DNA from: Clostridiaceae bacterium
GTDB taxonomy: Bacteria > Bacillota > Clostridia > Clostridiales > Clostridiaceae
NCBI GenBank assembly: GCA_014380625.1
Contig: JACMJL010000338.1
Span: forward strand, 1-64,000
Direction: 5' to 3'
DNA: 64,000 nt
The position numbers and the translations under genes were made by a program. How positions within the stretch are numbered: position 1 is the stretch's first letter; each line of letters begins with the position of its first letter. Shown piece after piece: positions 9,234 to 18,218 of the stretch. Below the pieces are notes generated by a model. The model was not told the DNA's origin, ran no database searches, and saw nothing but the letters and a program-made list of their open reading frames with translations.

Positions 9234-9659
9234 ATGGTAAATAACTTGTTAGTTCCTCAAGAGAGTGAAAATGTGACATTTAAGGTTAAACAAGAAGAAT
9301 TTGATATAGCAAAAAAGTGGGTTGAAACAGGGGAAGTAAAGGTTTATAGGGAGACATTCAAGTTGGAAAAAAGTTTTACTGTACCTGTTATACGAGAAGA
9401 ACTGGTAATAGAGAAGAAATCGCTTACTTCAGATATCGGGAAAAACAAAGATGTGCCACCAGAAGTTATCCGTATACCTCTTAGTGAAGAAGAGGTTAAA
9501 TTTACAAAACACAGGATTAATTTGGAGGATGTATCCATATATAAAGAACAGGTAGAATATATAAAACATATTGAAGAGACGTTAAAACATGAGGAACCTA
9601 AGGTTAAAATCTTTGGATCACCAAAGGTAAGAGACAAATCCAATACAAAGCTACCTTAA
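9234..9659 (+). CDS. DUF2382 domain protein, second copy
   Basis: 141 residues from ATG 9234, which lies behind GGAGGT (the track's TTG 9219 overlaps that site). It repeats the layout of the preceding gene: VKQEEFDIAKKWVETGEVKVYRE, VPVIREELVIEKKSL, IRIPLSEEEVKFTKH and LKHEEPKVK. The two are clearly paralogues, although diverged enough to be an old duplication. Because a terminator precedes it, it is either expressed by read-through or from a promoter I did not recognise. Confidence 0.83.
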   Translation: MVNNLLVPQESENVTFKVKQEEFDIAKKWVETGEVKVYRETFKLEKSFTVPVIREELVIEKKSLTSDIGKNKDVPPEVIRIPLSEEEVKFTKHRINLEDVSIYKEQVEYIKHIEETLKHEEPKVKIFGSPKVRDKSNTKLP

Positions 9660-9696
9660 TGTCTTCTATGAAAATGAGCTCCATGATGGATATCAA

Positions 9697-9714
9697 CCCC
9701 ATTATGGGGCTTTT
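9697..9714 (+). terminator. weak intrinsic terminator
   Basis: CCCCA-TTA-TGGGG followed by CTTTTATATT, shortly after the second DUF2382 gene. A short stem with a modest U-tract. Confidence 0.5.
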
Positions 9715-9746
9715 ATATTGAAGCGGCTAAAGCAACTGGTTATAAA

Positions 9747-9776
9747 TTGTAATAAGCTGTATAAAAATAGTATAAA
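9747..9776 (+). promoter_or_regulatory. possible promoter of the BMP/diguanylate cyclase operon
   Basis: TTGTAA and TATAAA separated by 18 bases, 65 bases before the BMP-family gene. A second TATAAT-like box follows at about 9781-9786. Confidence 0.4.
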
Positions 9777-9840
9777 AGATAGTATAATTAAAGGTGTATT
9801 AGTTTGATAAATAAATTTTGAACAATCTGGGGGGGATTTT

Positions 9841-10938
9841 ATGAAGAAAGAAATTAAAATGTTCCACTTATCCAACTTTAAAAAAGTGGTATTTATTATT
9901 TTATGCGTTGTAGTATTAGCCTTGTTTGTTCAGCGCCTTTTCACTAGCAATAATATAGCGAGAAATGATGTGAGTTCTAATGAAAAAATCACAGAATCCA
10001 AGCCAACGAAGCCATTTAAAGTTGGGATTGTTCTTTCTATTGGAGGGCTAGGAGACAAGTCGTATAATGATTCAGCTTATAAAGGAGTTCAGCTGGCAGT
10101 AAAAAAGCTTGGAATAGAGTTTGATTATATAGAACCGTCAACAACAATAAATTCTGAGGTTAACTTAGGTGCCAACCACTTAAGACAATATGCAAAAGAA
10201 AAGTACGACCTTGTGATAGCTACAGGATTTTTATTGAAAGATGGATGTGAACAAGTTGCAAGGGAGTACCCCGATGTAAAATTTATTCTTATAGATTCAA
10301 TTGTCGATGCACCTAATGTTACTGATTTGGTATTTAAGGCAGAGGAGGGTTCATTTTTAGTTGGCTCCGTAGCAGGACTGGTAACTAAAACCAATGTAAT
10401 AGGGTATATTGGAGCACAGGATATACCATTCTTTAGAAAATTTCAAGGTGGATATATGCAAGGAGTAAGTTTAGTAAATCCTAAAGCTAAAGTTATTTCA
10501 AAATATGTAAATGGATTAAATCCTTTTCTAGTGCCAAATAGAGGTAATGAATTAGCAAATGAGCTTATTGACCAGGGTGCCGATGTAATATACACTGCGG
10601 CAGGGTCAACTGGAATAGGTGCAATAGAAGCCTGCAAAAAAAGAGGCGTATATGCCATAGGGGTAGACAATGATCAGGACTATATAGAAAAAGGTACTGT
10701 TATTACAAGTATGGTAAAAAAGGTAGATAAAGCGGTATATGATTCTATCGAATTAGCTGTAAAGGGAAATTTGAAACCAGGAATTCTTGAATTTGGAGTT
10801 TCAAATGGTGGTACGGATACAAGTGAATTTTTATATACTAAAGCTCAACTACCAGCAGGAACACTTGAAAAAATTAATGGAATAAAGAAGGATATAATAA
10901 GCGGAAAAATAAAAATTAAAACGGATAACATACCTTAA
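9841..10938 (+). CDS. BMP-family (PnrA/Med-like) substrate-binding protein, membrane-anchored
   Basis: 365 residues. Residues 15-33 form one hydrophobic helix without a lipobox cysteine, so the protein looks membrane-anchored rather than a classical lipoprotein. From residue 59 it is a BMP-type periplasmic-binding fold: VGIVLSIGGLGDKSYNDSAYKG, DLVIATGFLLKDG, FILIDS, GSVAGLVTKT and AAGSTGIGAIEAC. Relatives bind purine nucleosides. No permease or ATPase gene adjoins. The next gene, 25 bases on, is a membrane diguanylate cyclase, so a sensory role is more likely than transport (inference). Confidence 0.85.
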   Translation: MKKEIKMFHLSNFKKVVFIILCVVVLALFVQRLFTSNNIARNDVSSNEKITESKPTKPFKVGIVLSIGGLGDKSYNDSAYKGVQLAVKKLGIEFDYIEPSTTINSEVNLGANHLRQYAKEKYDLVIATGFLLKDGCEQVAREYPDVKFILIDSIVDAPNVTDLVFKAEEGSFLVGSVAGLVTKTNVIGYIGAQDIPFFRKFQGGYMQGVSLVNPKAKVISKYVNGLNPFLVPNRGNELANELIDQGADVIYTAAGSTGIGAIEACKKRGVYAIGVDNDQDYIEKGTVITSMVKKVDKAVYDSIELAVKGNLKPGILEFGVSNGGTDTSEFLYTKAQLPAGTLEKINGIKKDIISGKIKIKTDNIP

Positions 10939-10963
10939 AATAAATGACTAGAAGGATGGTATT

Positions 10964-12616
10964 ATGAAAAAAATTTCATTTAGAAATGTAATCTTAGCTA
11001 TTACTTTCTTTACATACTTTATATTTTCCCTATTTCTATTTTTCTATTTTAATGATATTTATTATCAAAATGCAAAAGAAAAACTTATTGCTGAAAATAG
11101 CTTTTCAGCAAAGGCTGTTGGACAATTTTTAAATGCCGAAAAAGATACATTGGCAAAAGAGGCTAAGTTTGTTGCAAATTATCCCGCTGTATATTTTGCA
11201 TTTGTAAATAATAAATATGTAAATCTTTATTCAGATAAAGCCTTTAATATTAATAATTCAAATTTTGATGAGATGAGTAGCTATAAATATACGGAAATCT
11301 CCTATGAATTAAGTAGAGTTATTGGGAAAAATATATCTGACTCAGGTATGACTGACGTTAATATTGGCTTGTTTAATAAGGCTGCTATTTCCTTATCAAA
11401 TGTACCAGGGATTGAGAAAGACTATGAGGATACAGGACAAGAAAATTATATTAAATATATGGTTAGCGAGAATAATAAATATTCTAATGTAAAGCCAGTA
11501 GGTACAATAATTAGTAAAAACAACAAACTTTTTTTTAAGGGTGTGGATCGTGTTTATTCCACTGAACCTATGGGTGTGGCAGTTGTAACATTAGAACTGA
11601 AGGATTCCTTGCTTAATAAGATGAAAAAGGTTGTTAACAAAGAAATCGTTATTTTGGTAAATGATGAGGTCCAACTTTCCACTTTGGAAATGGAAAAACA
11701 CACATTTGCGGCTTCTAATTCAATCTTTAATAAAGGAAATGAATTTTTTAAGGTTTCTAATATAAAAGGCAGGGATATTGGGTATTCATTCTTCCCAATA
11801 TTTGATTTTAACAATAAGGTAATAGCTTATGTAGGTGTAGGTTTTGACATGAAAGTTGTAAAAGATAATTATATCAGCAATATGTCAAAATTCGTACCTG
11901 TTGAGATTTTTTCTTCACTTTTGTTGTTTATTATTTTGTTTATTATTACAAAACAAGTTTTTAAACCTTTTAGAAAAATAATTCATTTTACAGAGGAAAT
12001 TAATAAAGGAAATTACCACATAGATATGAAAAATACTAGAATACTTGAATTTAGCAAGATAATGGAAAGCATCAGCAAGATGTCTGAAACAATAAGACAC
12101 AGAGAAGAAGACCTTGTAAAATTGTCAACTATTGATAAGCTTACTCAAATTTACAATAGATTGAAAATAGATGATATTCTTAGAATAGAAATTGAGACTT
12201 CAAAACGATATGGTAATAGTCTATCTCTAATTATGATTGATATTGATCATTTTAAAGAGGTTAATGACACTTTTGGGCATGAAGTAGGGGATGTAGTCCT
12301 CAAGGAAGTTGCATCAGTACTGAAAAATAATATTAGGCAAACAGACTTTATTGGACGATGGGGAGGGGAAGAATTCCTAATAATATGTAATGGAACTAGT
12401 TTAGAAGGAGCCACTAACCTAGCAAATAAAATAAGACAAAAGTTAGAGGTATACAGATATTCTGTTACTGCTAATCAAACAGCTAGTTTCGGCGTAGCGA
12501 CATTTATAGAAGGTGAAGATAGTAAGGCCTTCTTTATAAGAGTAGATAAAGCATTATATAATGCTAAGAAATTAGGGCGAAACCGAGTTGAAGTAAGTAA
12601 CAGCAGTGATAATTAG
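10964..12616 (+). CDS. membrane diguanylate cyclase with extracytoplasmic sensor domain
   Basis: 550 residues. TM helices near residues 8-29 and 308-330 enclose a Cache-like extracytoplasmic domain of about 275 residues (FFPIFDFNNKVIAYVGVGFDMK is typical of its last strands). A HAMP-like linker precedes a GGDEF domain (about 385-545). The active-site motif is GGEEF in IGRWGGEEFLII, and RQTD five residues upstream is the product-inhibition I-site, so it should synthesise c-di-GMP and be feedback-inhibited. ATG follows AGAAGGATGG. It is co-transcribed with the BMP-family protein, which may present a ligand to the sensor domain. Confidence 0.92.
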   Translation: MKKISFRNVILAITFFTYFIFSLFLFFYFNDIYYQNAKEKLIAENSFSAKAVGQFLNAEKDTLAKEAKFVANYPAVYFAFVNNKYVNLYSDKAFNINNSNFDEMSSYKYTEISYELSRVIGKNISDSGMTDVNIGLFNKAAISLSNVPGIEKDYEDTGQENYIKYMVSENNKYSNVKPVGTIISKNNKLFFKGVDRVYSTEPMGVAVVTLELKDSLLNKMKKVVNKEIVILVNDEVQLSTLEMEKHTFAASNSIFNKGNEFFKVSNIKGRDIGYSFFPIFDFNNKVIAYVGVGFDMKVVKDNYISNMSKFVPVEIFSSLLLFIILFIITKQVFKPFRKIIHFTEEINKGNYHIDMKNTRILEFSKIMESISKMSETIRHREEDLVKLSTIDKLTQIYNRLKIDDILRIEIETSKRYGNSLSLIMIDIDHFKEVNDTFGHEVGDVVLKEVASVLKNNIRQTDFIGRWGGEEFLIICNGTSLEGATNLANKIRQKLEVYRYSVTANQTASFGVATFIEGEDSKAFFIRVDKALYNAKKLGRNRVEVSNSSDN

Positions 12617-12619
12617 TGT

Positions 12620-12667
12620 TAAAGGAGTTGACTTAAAATAATTAATTGTTTTAAGTCAACTCCTTTA
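12620..12667. terminator. bidirectional terminator with 19-bp perfect stem
   Basis: TAAAGGAGTTGACTTAAAA and its exact complement flank a 10-base loop between convergent genes. Very strong as a hairpin; AT-rich ends serve as U-tracts on both strands. Confidence 0.9.
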
Positions 12668-12677
12668 GTATTATGAA

Positions 12678-13046
12678 CTAATGATGACCATGCCCGCCAT
12701 GGCCATAGTAACCTCCATAGTAACCACCATATGGGAAACCGCCATAAGGATAACCGCCATAAGGATAACCGCCCCATCCAAATTGTCTAGAATCATCACT
12801 ATCTCTATTCGAATAATCACTTAAATTACCTTGATCCTGTTGAGGATAATTATAATCCATAGGATAGCCCATTTGTCCAGTCATTGGTTGTTGATTAGAT
12901 TGCTGGTACATCATATTAGGATTCATACACATCCCTTGACTCAGATAAGGACATGGTTGACCCATTGGCATTTGTTGTTGGTCAATTTCCTGAGTTTCCA
13001 TATTCATATTCACATTTACATTGTCTTGCATTTCCCTGTAGAACAT
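12678..13046 (-). CDS. Gly/Tyr/His-rich low-complexity protein, possible spore coat component
   Basis: 122 residues, start ATG behind GGAGGT. The N-terminal half is rich in Asn, Met and Gln (VNVNMNMETQ). The C-terminal 40 residues repeat GGYPYGGYPYGGFPYGG and end in GHGGHGHH. Tyrosine-rich glycine repeats are typical of cross-linked spore coat or exosporium proteins, and the His tail could bind metal. No signal peptide. Assignment to the coat is by composition only; no named family is recognised. Confidence 0.7.
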   Translation of the reverse strand: MFYREMQDNVNVNMNMETQEIDQQQMPMGQPCPYLSQGMCMNPNMMYQQSNQQPMTGQMGYPMDYNYPQQDQGNLSDYSNRDSDDSRQFGWGGYPYGGYPYGGFPYGGYYGGYYGHGGHGHH

Positions 13047-13172
13047 TGTAAACCTCCATTAATTTTACTACTCTAATATAATATGAATTATATAAAAATG
13101 TGTTACTCATGTTTAATTTAAGTTAAAAGAAAATATATGGAGAAAACTTTCTCAAAGTGTTATTTTAATAGT

Positions 13173-14492
13173 TTATTGTTTAGGGTCTATATTCAACGTG
13201 AAGGTATTTTTAATATCCTCAGCTGTTGTGGAGGTATTAATCTTTACCGAAAACAAACCAAGGGATTTATTGTAACATTCAATGGTCATATCATTAAAAA
13301 CTAAATTCTCATCTTTAAGTGCTTGTAAGATAGTTATACTTTTATCTATAAACTCATTTTTTGTTATTTCTGTGCTTACAGTTCCCGATGTATCACCAAT
13401 TGATATAGTATATACTAGCTTAGAGGCTTCCTTATTATTTACAAAGTGAGAATATGAAATCTTTCCACTTGCACCACTAAATTCATCGGATTTTGATATT
13501 TCAAGTGTATTAACCTCAAAGTTTTTTTCGTGAATGTACACATGTAGGATATCTTTATTCAAAGCACGAATAAGGGTATTATTTATCTTTGTTTCTGTTT
13601 TAGCAATAAACTGATTTTCCAAAAAAGTTTGATAGTCGTCTTTAACCCGTCCATTTGGATAGAAGGTTATTGTTGAGTACGTTGATTCTCCTCCATACTT
13701 TGCAAAATATTCTGCTACATATGCCTTTTCATGAGAATCAAAATGTATTTCAATAAATTGTAGTATACTCTTTTGGTACTTTTCAGAAACATATCTATCT
13801 GACTTAGAATAATTTATTAAATAACAAATGGGGTTACCAACATATCTACTGTAAATAAAAACTCCGGACAGAAAGATCATGCTTGTAAGGATAATTGGCA
13901 ATAATCTGTTTCTTAAACTATCATTGTTATCCTTCTCAGTTAATATGATCGCTGCTTTTATTGCGAGGGAAGACAGGATTAATGAATAAATTGCAAAATT
14001 AAAAGCAAAAGATAACTTTGATAAATGTATATCTGAAACACTAGTATTGATACCGGATAAGTTTTTCATAATCCAACCAATAGGCAGAACTAGAGCACCT
14101 ATTAAGCTTAAACTAAAGGAGAAAATTAATATTTGTAATGATTGTTTATAAAATATCCTGCATAAGAATGGAACTATAACGAGAAGTGGAATTGTTAATA
14201 GAAACCCTGAATTGGTTAAAGTTAAAAATACTGCTGCAAATATACTAACAATAATTGTAGTTAATTTAATTTTATTCTGATATCTTACAACAGCTTTAAT
14301 CGTATCCTCAATGTTCTTTTCCGATCCTTTAACATTTTTAGTGTCGTCATAATCTTCTTTTAATTTATTATAGTATGATTTACAACTTTTACAGTTATGT
14401 AAATGTTCTGATAAAAATTTATTGCTTTCTTCATTTACTAGCTCTTCAATATAAAGTGGTATTAAGTCTTCAACTAATGGACAATTATTCAT
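13173..14492 (-). CDS. putative anti-sigma factor with zinc finger, multipass membrane
   Basis: 439 residues. The N-terminus carries a zf-HC2 pattern, HLHNCKSCKSYY near residues 30-40, as in anti-sigma factors that clamp ECF sigmas. About six hydrophobic helices follow (residues 75-225), then a C-terminal domain of about 200 residues after the last helix that should face outside and could be the sensor. Its ATG overlaps the sigma gene by 8 bases and its ribosome site (GAAAGGAG) lies in the last codons of that gene, a translational coupling typical of sigma/anti-sigma pairs. Confidence 0.83.
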   Translation of the reverse strand: MNNCPLVEDLIPLYIEELVNEESNKFLSEHLHNCKSCKSYYNKLKEDYDDTKNVKGSEKNIEDTIKAVVRYQNKIKLTTIIVSIFAAVFLTLTNSGFLLTIPLLVIVPFLCRIFYKQSLQILIFSFSLSLIGALVLPIGWIMKNLSGINTSVSDIHLSKLSFAFNFAIYSLILSSLAIKAAIILTEKDNNDSLRNRLLPIILTSMIFLSGVFIYSRYVGNPICYLINYSKSDRYVSEKYQKSILQFIEIHFDSHEKAYVAEYFAKYGGESTYSTITFYPNGRVKDDYQTFLENQFIAKTETKINNTLIRALNKDILHVYIHEKNFEVNTLEISKSDEFSGASGKISYSHFVNNKEASKLVYTISIGDTSGTVSTEITKNEFIDKSITILQALKDENLVFNDMTIECYNKSLGLFSVKINTSTTAEDIKNTFTLNIDPKQ

Positions 14493-14964
14493 TACTATAC
14501 TCCTTTCTCAACCTTTCTTTTACTCGATAAAAAGTCACTCTACAATAATTCTCAGTACGCCCAACTACTCTACCTATTTCTTTGAAGGATATTCCACTAC
14601 TTAATCTAAGCTTAAGAATATGGCAAATTGGTGGATCTAAAGATGCTATATAGTACAATATCTCCTCGGCGATAAGCTTGTCCAAAGTATCGCTATCAAT
14701 TCCTATTGAATTATTATGTAGGCTGTCTATATCCACCGTTAATTTATTCTTTTTTAGATAATTGTAATATTCATATTTTGCAATTGAAAACAACCAAGTT
14801 TTAAAAGAGGAGGTTCCTTTAAAGCTATCAATACTTTTCATTGCTTGTATAAAAGCATTCTGGATAATATCCTCTACAACATCCTCATGACAACCTAATT
14901 TAATTAAAAACTTATTAAGATCGAAATAGTATACAAGATATATACACTCTATGTCATAATTCAT
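14485..14964 (-). CDS. ECF-type RNA polymerase sigma factor
   Basis: 159 residues from ATG 14964 behind GAGGTG (the track's TTG lies one codon earlier). Region 2 is recognisable in EDIIQNAFIQAMKSIDSFKGTSSFKTWLFSIAKYEYYNYLKK, and region 4 in LRLSSGISFKEIGRVVGRTENYCRVTFYRVKERL, with the helix-turn-helix. The coupled downstream membrane anti-sigma indicates release by an envelope signal. Regulon unknown; a candidate autoregulatory promoter lies 47-71 bases upstream. Confidence 0.9.
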   Translation of the reverse strand: MNYDIECIYLVYYFDLNKFLIKLGCHEDVVEDIIQNAFIQAMKSIDSFKGTSSFKTWLFSIAKYEYYNYLKKNKLTVDIDSLHNNSIGIDSDTLDKLIAEEILYYIASLDPPICHILKLRLSSGISFKEIGRVVGRTENYCRVTFYRVKERLRKEYSNE

Positions 14965-15010
14965 CAATTCACCTCTTTTATATGTAGGAAAGAGCTCTTC
15001 ATATATTAGT

Positions 15011-15035
15011 GGACCTAAATATGGGTTTCGTTACA
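15011..15035 (-). promoter_or_regulatory. possible ECF-dependent autoregulatory promoter
   Basis: On the minus strand TGTAAC is followed after 15 bases by GTCC, resembling the AAC/CGTC pattern of many ECF promoters. It lies just upstream of the sigma gene. Weak evidence without regulon comparison. Confidence 0.35.
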
Positions 15036-15088
15036 GTTAATTAAATAATAATTTAGTACATTGAATAAAAAAAGAGCTGTTTAAAATT

Positions 15089-15122
15089 AAATACCCTAAG
15101 CAAAAGTAAGCAAAGGGTATTT
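15089..15122 (-). terminator. terminator after DUF4003 gene
   Basis: AAATACCCT and AGGGTATTT enclose 16 bases. On the minus strand the hairpin is followed by an A/T-rich tract and then TTTTTTT further on. Confidence 0.5.
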
Positions 15123-15156
15123 GATATTAATAATATGAAAAGTTAGAAGGAATAGT

Positions 15157-16152
15157 TTAAGAACCTGAGGAGGCTGCTGCGGAAGCAGATGCCGCACATG
15201 CAGCTGCTATCATTGCTTGTTGCTGTGCAATAATTATTACATTTATGCTGTTACCTAAAGCAACTTCCAATACTCCTTTTTTTATTCCAGCTACATAAAA
15301 ATCTGCAACTAAGTTTGCTGCTAGAATAGATCTCATAGAAGTATCCAGACTCCAGAAACCATATCCATCTTGTTCTTTTATATAATCGTAGACTTGCTTT
15401 ACTTCATTAACGATTTTGTCTATATCTTGATTAATAAGTGTTAATACCCCTAAGGTTGCTAGTCCATTATATTGAAGTTTACATTTTTCTGACTTTAGTC
15501 CAAGATACAATTTCATAGCTCTTTTACACTTATCTATATTGAGTTCTTCTCCAATTGCAAGTATATGAGAAAGGGATTGAAGATCATTACCCTTGTGAAA
15601 CCCTTCTTGGTTTAATAGCTTATAGCATTTCTCAATTTCAGAATCCATTTGGAGTAAATCCAGATCAGTTGTGGCTAGCACAGCTGCAAAAACGTAATCA
15701 TCAGGAGACGTTAGCCAAAAATGATTTTTCTTCATATTTTTATATAGATCATTCATTCTTAAGATTCTATTACTCCATTGATCCATAGGTATTTCCTTAG
15801 CTATGGCGTAAGCCGCCAAAGGAAGATAGGTGCTATTTTTAAAGCCTTCGCTTCTCATTTGCTCATAAACTGAAAGAATATTTTTGAAAAAGCCCTTGTA
15901 ATCCCCTTCCAAGGATAAAAGGCTTGATAAAATAAACAAATTAGTTCCTCTAAAATAAGAAGTAAGTCCAGTATTTGATTTTATATGTTTATTTATTTCT
16001 TTAAGCGCTTCTATATCAATTTGTTTACCTTTAGTTGCATGAACCATTGCCCCAAAATGCTTTACAATACTAGTCTCCCATTTAAATCCCTTTTTAAGCT
16101 GATAAAAGTTTTCAACCATTAAATCCGCCTTTTCTTTTAATAGACTATCCAC
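15157..16152 (-). CDS. DUF4003 family protein
   Basis: 331 residues, cytoplasmic and helical, matching the DUF4003 family in its pattern (FRGTNLFILSSLLS, LPLAAYAIA and LAANLVADFY). The last 25 residues are almost pure Ala/Ser (AACAASASAAASSGS), an odd hydrophobic tail. Start ATG with GGGGGCG-like site. Stands alone, between a terminator and the decayed region. Function unknown. Confidence 0.8.
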   Translation of the reverse strand: MDSLLKEKADLMVENFYQLKKGFKWETSIVKHFGAMVHATKGKQIDIEALKEINKHIKSNTGLTSYFRGTNLFILSSLLSLEGDYKGFFKNILSVYEQMRSEGFKNSTYLPLAAYAIAKEIPMDQWSNRILRMNDLYKNMKKNHFWLTSPDDYVFAAVLATTDLDLLQMDSEIEKCYKLLNQEGFHKGNDLQSLSHILAIGEELNIDKCKRAMKLYLGLKSEKCKLQYNGLATLGVLTLINQDIDKIVNEVKQVYDYIKEQDGYGFWSLDTSMRSILAANLVADFYVAGIKKGVLEVALGNSINVIIIAQQQAMIAAACAASASAAASSGS

Positions 16153-16894
16153 ATAATCGCCCCCATTATATTAGTTAATTTAAGTATAGTTATTTGAGGA
16201 AAAAAATTCAATGTGTTTATTCATAGATTATTATCAAATTAGACATTGTAGTGTCACATAAAAGACTTATTATTAATACATAGGATCCCCCTATAAAATA
16301 GATACCCACTCTTAGCACTAGTTTTGACACTGGTGTTATTTTTTTACCTTAAACTAATTTGAAGTTGGTAATGTTTGTAACTATTTACATCAGGATGTTT
16401 TACTTGTCTTTGACCGTCACTATACATCTAATCCTTTGATAAATAAAATAAACTCTTTAAAAAGTTTTTTATAGTAACTTTATTATACTTCATAAAAGCT
16501 GAAAGAGTTCAATGATCTGGGCAAATTTTTTTCACCAGCCACATTAATTCAATATTCTTTCTTGTTTCCGTCTCCATCCTACGAGAGCTCCTTATAGTAT
16601 ATATTCTATACTAAAGAGGATTTTAAAATGCTGGATAAGGCTGATAGGTAAGTTATTATATTTGATGAATTAGTAAAGGCGTGAGGAAATTCGAAAGCTG
16701 CAATTATTAACTGCATTACATGGGTTTAGACAAGGTAAATGAGTGTTGAACAGGATGTGTGATGCAGAAGAAATATTGGCAAGACATATGACTAAAGTAA
16801 AATATTAAGAAGATTGAAAAGTAGAAATATGCGAGTGTTTTATTTTACTATAGTATATAATTAATATAAAGTGTTATAACATGAGGTGAGGTTA
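16153..16894. other. 740-base stretch without a recognisable gene
   Basis: No ORF, RNA gene or repeat family could be supported. At 16314-16332 CACTAG and CTGGTG can pair before TTATTTTTTT, a possible plus-strand terminator with nothing upstream to end. Short ORFs with plausible-looking residues and internal stops occur on both strands, so this is probably decayed DNA. It borders the degraded Sfp/thioesterase/M28 genes. Confidence 0.5.
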
Positions 16895-17074
16895 ATGAGT
16901 TTAGCAGGAAAATTAATAAAAGATTTTGAAACACTTCAAGAAGATAAGAAAATGGAAGTAATAGATTTTGTTGCATTCGAATGTTATACACCAGAACAAT
17001 TTGACAAGAAGAGTGGTAGTCCTATAAAACTTAGTATTTTAGCAAGAGAACCATGGCTTTTTAATATGCAATAA
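16895..17074 (+). CDS. short DUF2281-like protein
   Basis: 59 residues. The first 28 (MSLAGKLIKDFETLQEDKKMEVIDFVAFE) fit the N-terminus of DUF2281/antitoxin-like proteins, in which a leucine-rich helix precedes DFV. The rest (CYTPEQFDKKSGSPIKLSILAREPWLFNM) does not and may be out of frame or from other DNA. ATG 16895 lies behind GAGGTGAGG; the track's GTG 16886 is in that site. No toxin gene adjoins. Possibly a relic. Confidence 0.4.
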   Translation: MSLAGKLIKDFETLQEDKKMEVIDFVAFECYTPEQFDKKSGSPIKLSILAREPWLFNMQ

Positions 17075-17151
17075 GTAATGCTGGACAATATTATATATAT
17101 AATATTTTATTTTGAAAGTGTGTATAAATAAAAATATAGAATGAGGTGTTT

Positions 17152-17853
17152 ATGAAAATTTATGCTGTAAGAACTTTAGATATTAGCGAAGAAAAGATAG
17201 AAAAAATATGTTTATTGATTCACTCAGGGAAACGATTTAAAATTAAAAGATTTATTAATAAAGAAGATAAGGTAAGAGCATTAATTGGAGAAATATTAAT
17301 AAGAAGTATAATTTTCGAAAAATTAAATATTCAAAATAAATATATAACGTTTGAGAAGAATCCATACGGGAAACCATATCTAAAAGGGCATCCAAAATTT
17401 AATTTCAACATATCTCATTCCGGAGATTTTGTGGTATGTGCTATTGATGATAAACCAATTGGAATTGACATTGAAGAGGTAAAGTATATTGAATATAAAG
17501 ATATAGCTGAAAGCTTTTTTTCAGTAAGTGAACTTGATTATATTGTTGAAGAAGATTTAAACATTCAATTAAATAAATTTTATGAAATATGGACATTGAA
17601 AGAAAGCTATATTAAATGTTGTGGACAAGGTTTATCAATACCATTAAAATCATTTTCTATCGATATAGATAAATATGAGAATATTAAAGTGATTATTGAT
17701 GATGAACATAAGGAACATATATTTAAGAAATTTGACATAGGGCTAGGTTATAAAATGGCTGTGTGTTCTCTAAATAAAGAGATTTCAAATAACATAATAA
17801 TGATTGATCAAAATAGCTTAATTAATAACTATTCAAAATTTAACATGGAGTAA
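17152..17853 (+). CDS. 4'-phosphopantetheinyl transferase, Sfp type
   Basis: Transfers phosphopantetheine from CoA to carrier-protein serines of NRPS, PKS or fatty-acid synthases. 233 residues from ATG 17152 behind GAGGTG, normal for the Sfp/Gsp class. Motifs: PYGKPYL, FNISHSGDFVVCAI, magnesium-binding GIDIEEV near residue 105 and WTLKESYIK near residue 145. Intact. Its neighbour is a degraded type II thioesterase, so it looks like the survivor of a lost nonribosomal peptide locus. It could still serve other carrier proteins. Confidence 0.92.
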   Translation: MKIYAVRTLDISEEKIEKICLLIHSGKRFKIKRFINKEDKVRALIGEILIRSIIFEKLNIQNKYITFEKNPYGKPYLKGHPKFNFNISHSGDFVVCAIDDKPIGIDIEEVKYIEYKDIAESFFSVSELDYIVEEDLNIQLNKFYEIWTLKESYIKCCGQGLSIPLKSFSIDIDKYENIKVIIDDEHKEHIFKKFDIGLGYKMAVCSLNKEISNNIIMIDQNSLINNYSKFNME

Positions 17854-17867
17854 GGGGAGTTATATTA

Positions 17868-18215
17868 ATGATATTATTTTGTTTGCCATTTGCAGGGGGA
17901 TCAGAAACCATTTATGGACATAGCATGGGTAGCCTTCTAGCTTATGAATTATATTATAAAGTAAGTGAGTTAAATCTTAGAAAACCAAGACATATATTTT
18001 TTTCGGGATATAGAGCACCAAGTATTATAAGAGAGAAAAAGAATATACATACTTTGCCTAATTATGATTTTATGAAAAAAGTAATGGAACTTGGTGGAAC
18101 ACCAGATGTGATAATGAATAATCAAGAGTTACTTCAAGTATTTCTTCCGATACTTCGAAGTGATTTTAAAATTTTAGAAACCTATAATTATAAAGAAAGA
18201 GAAGACTTTTCCTAA
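17868..18215 (+). pseudogene. type II thioesterase (GrsT/SrfAD-like), internally deleted and truncated
   Basis: The ORF begins as a normal type II thioesterase (MILFCLPFAGGSETIY) but jumps directly to the nucleophile elbow GHSMGSLLAYEL. In the family these are separated by some 60 residues. It continues with FFSGYRAPSI and PILRSDFKILETYNYKERE, then stops where the domain with the catalytic Asp and His should follow. So an in-frame deletion and a C-terminal truncation are both present, at 115 residues against about 240. The ribosome site (GGGGAG) is intact. Lies 14 bases after the Sfp-type gene. Such enzymes clear misprimed NRPS modules; no NRPS is present here. Confidence 0.85.
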
Positions 18216-18218
18216 TTT

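Noticed and set aside
16153-16894. Transposase remnant in the empty stretch
   Set aside because: Some reading-frame fragments look protein-like, but none could be tied to a transposase family and no terminal repeats or target duplication were found.
17868-18215. Complete small hydrolase
   Set aside because: The nucleophile motif follows the N-terminal strand with no room for the intervening fold and the catalytic His is missing, so a deletion relic is more likely.
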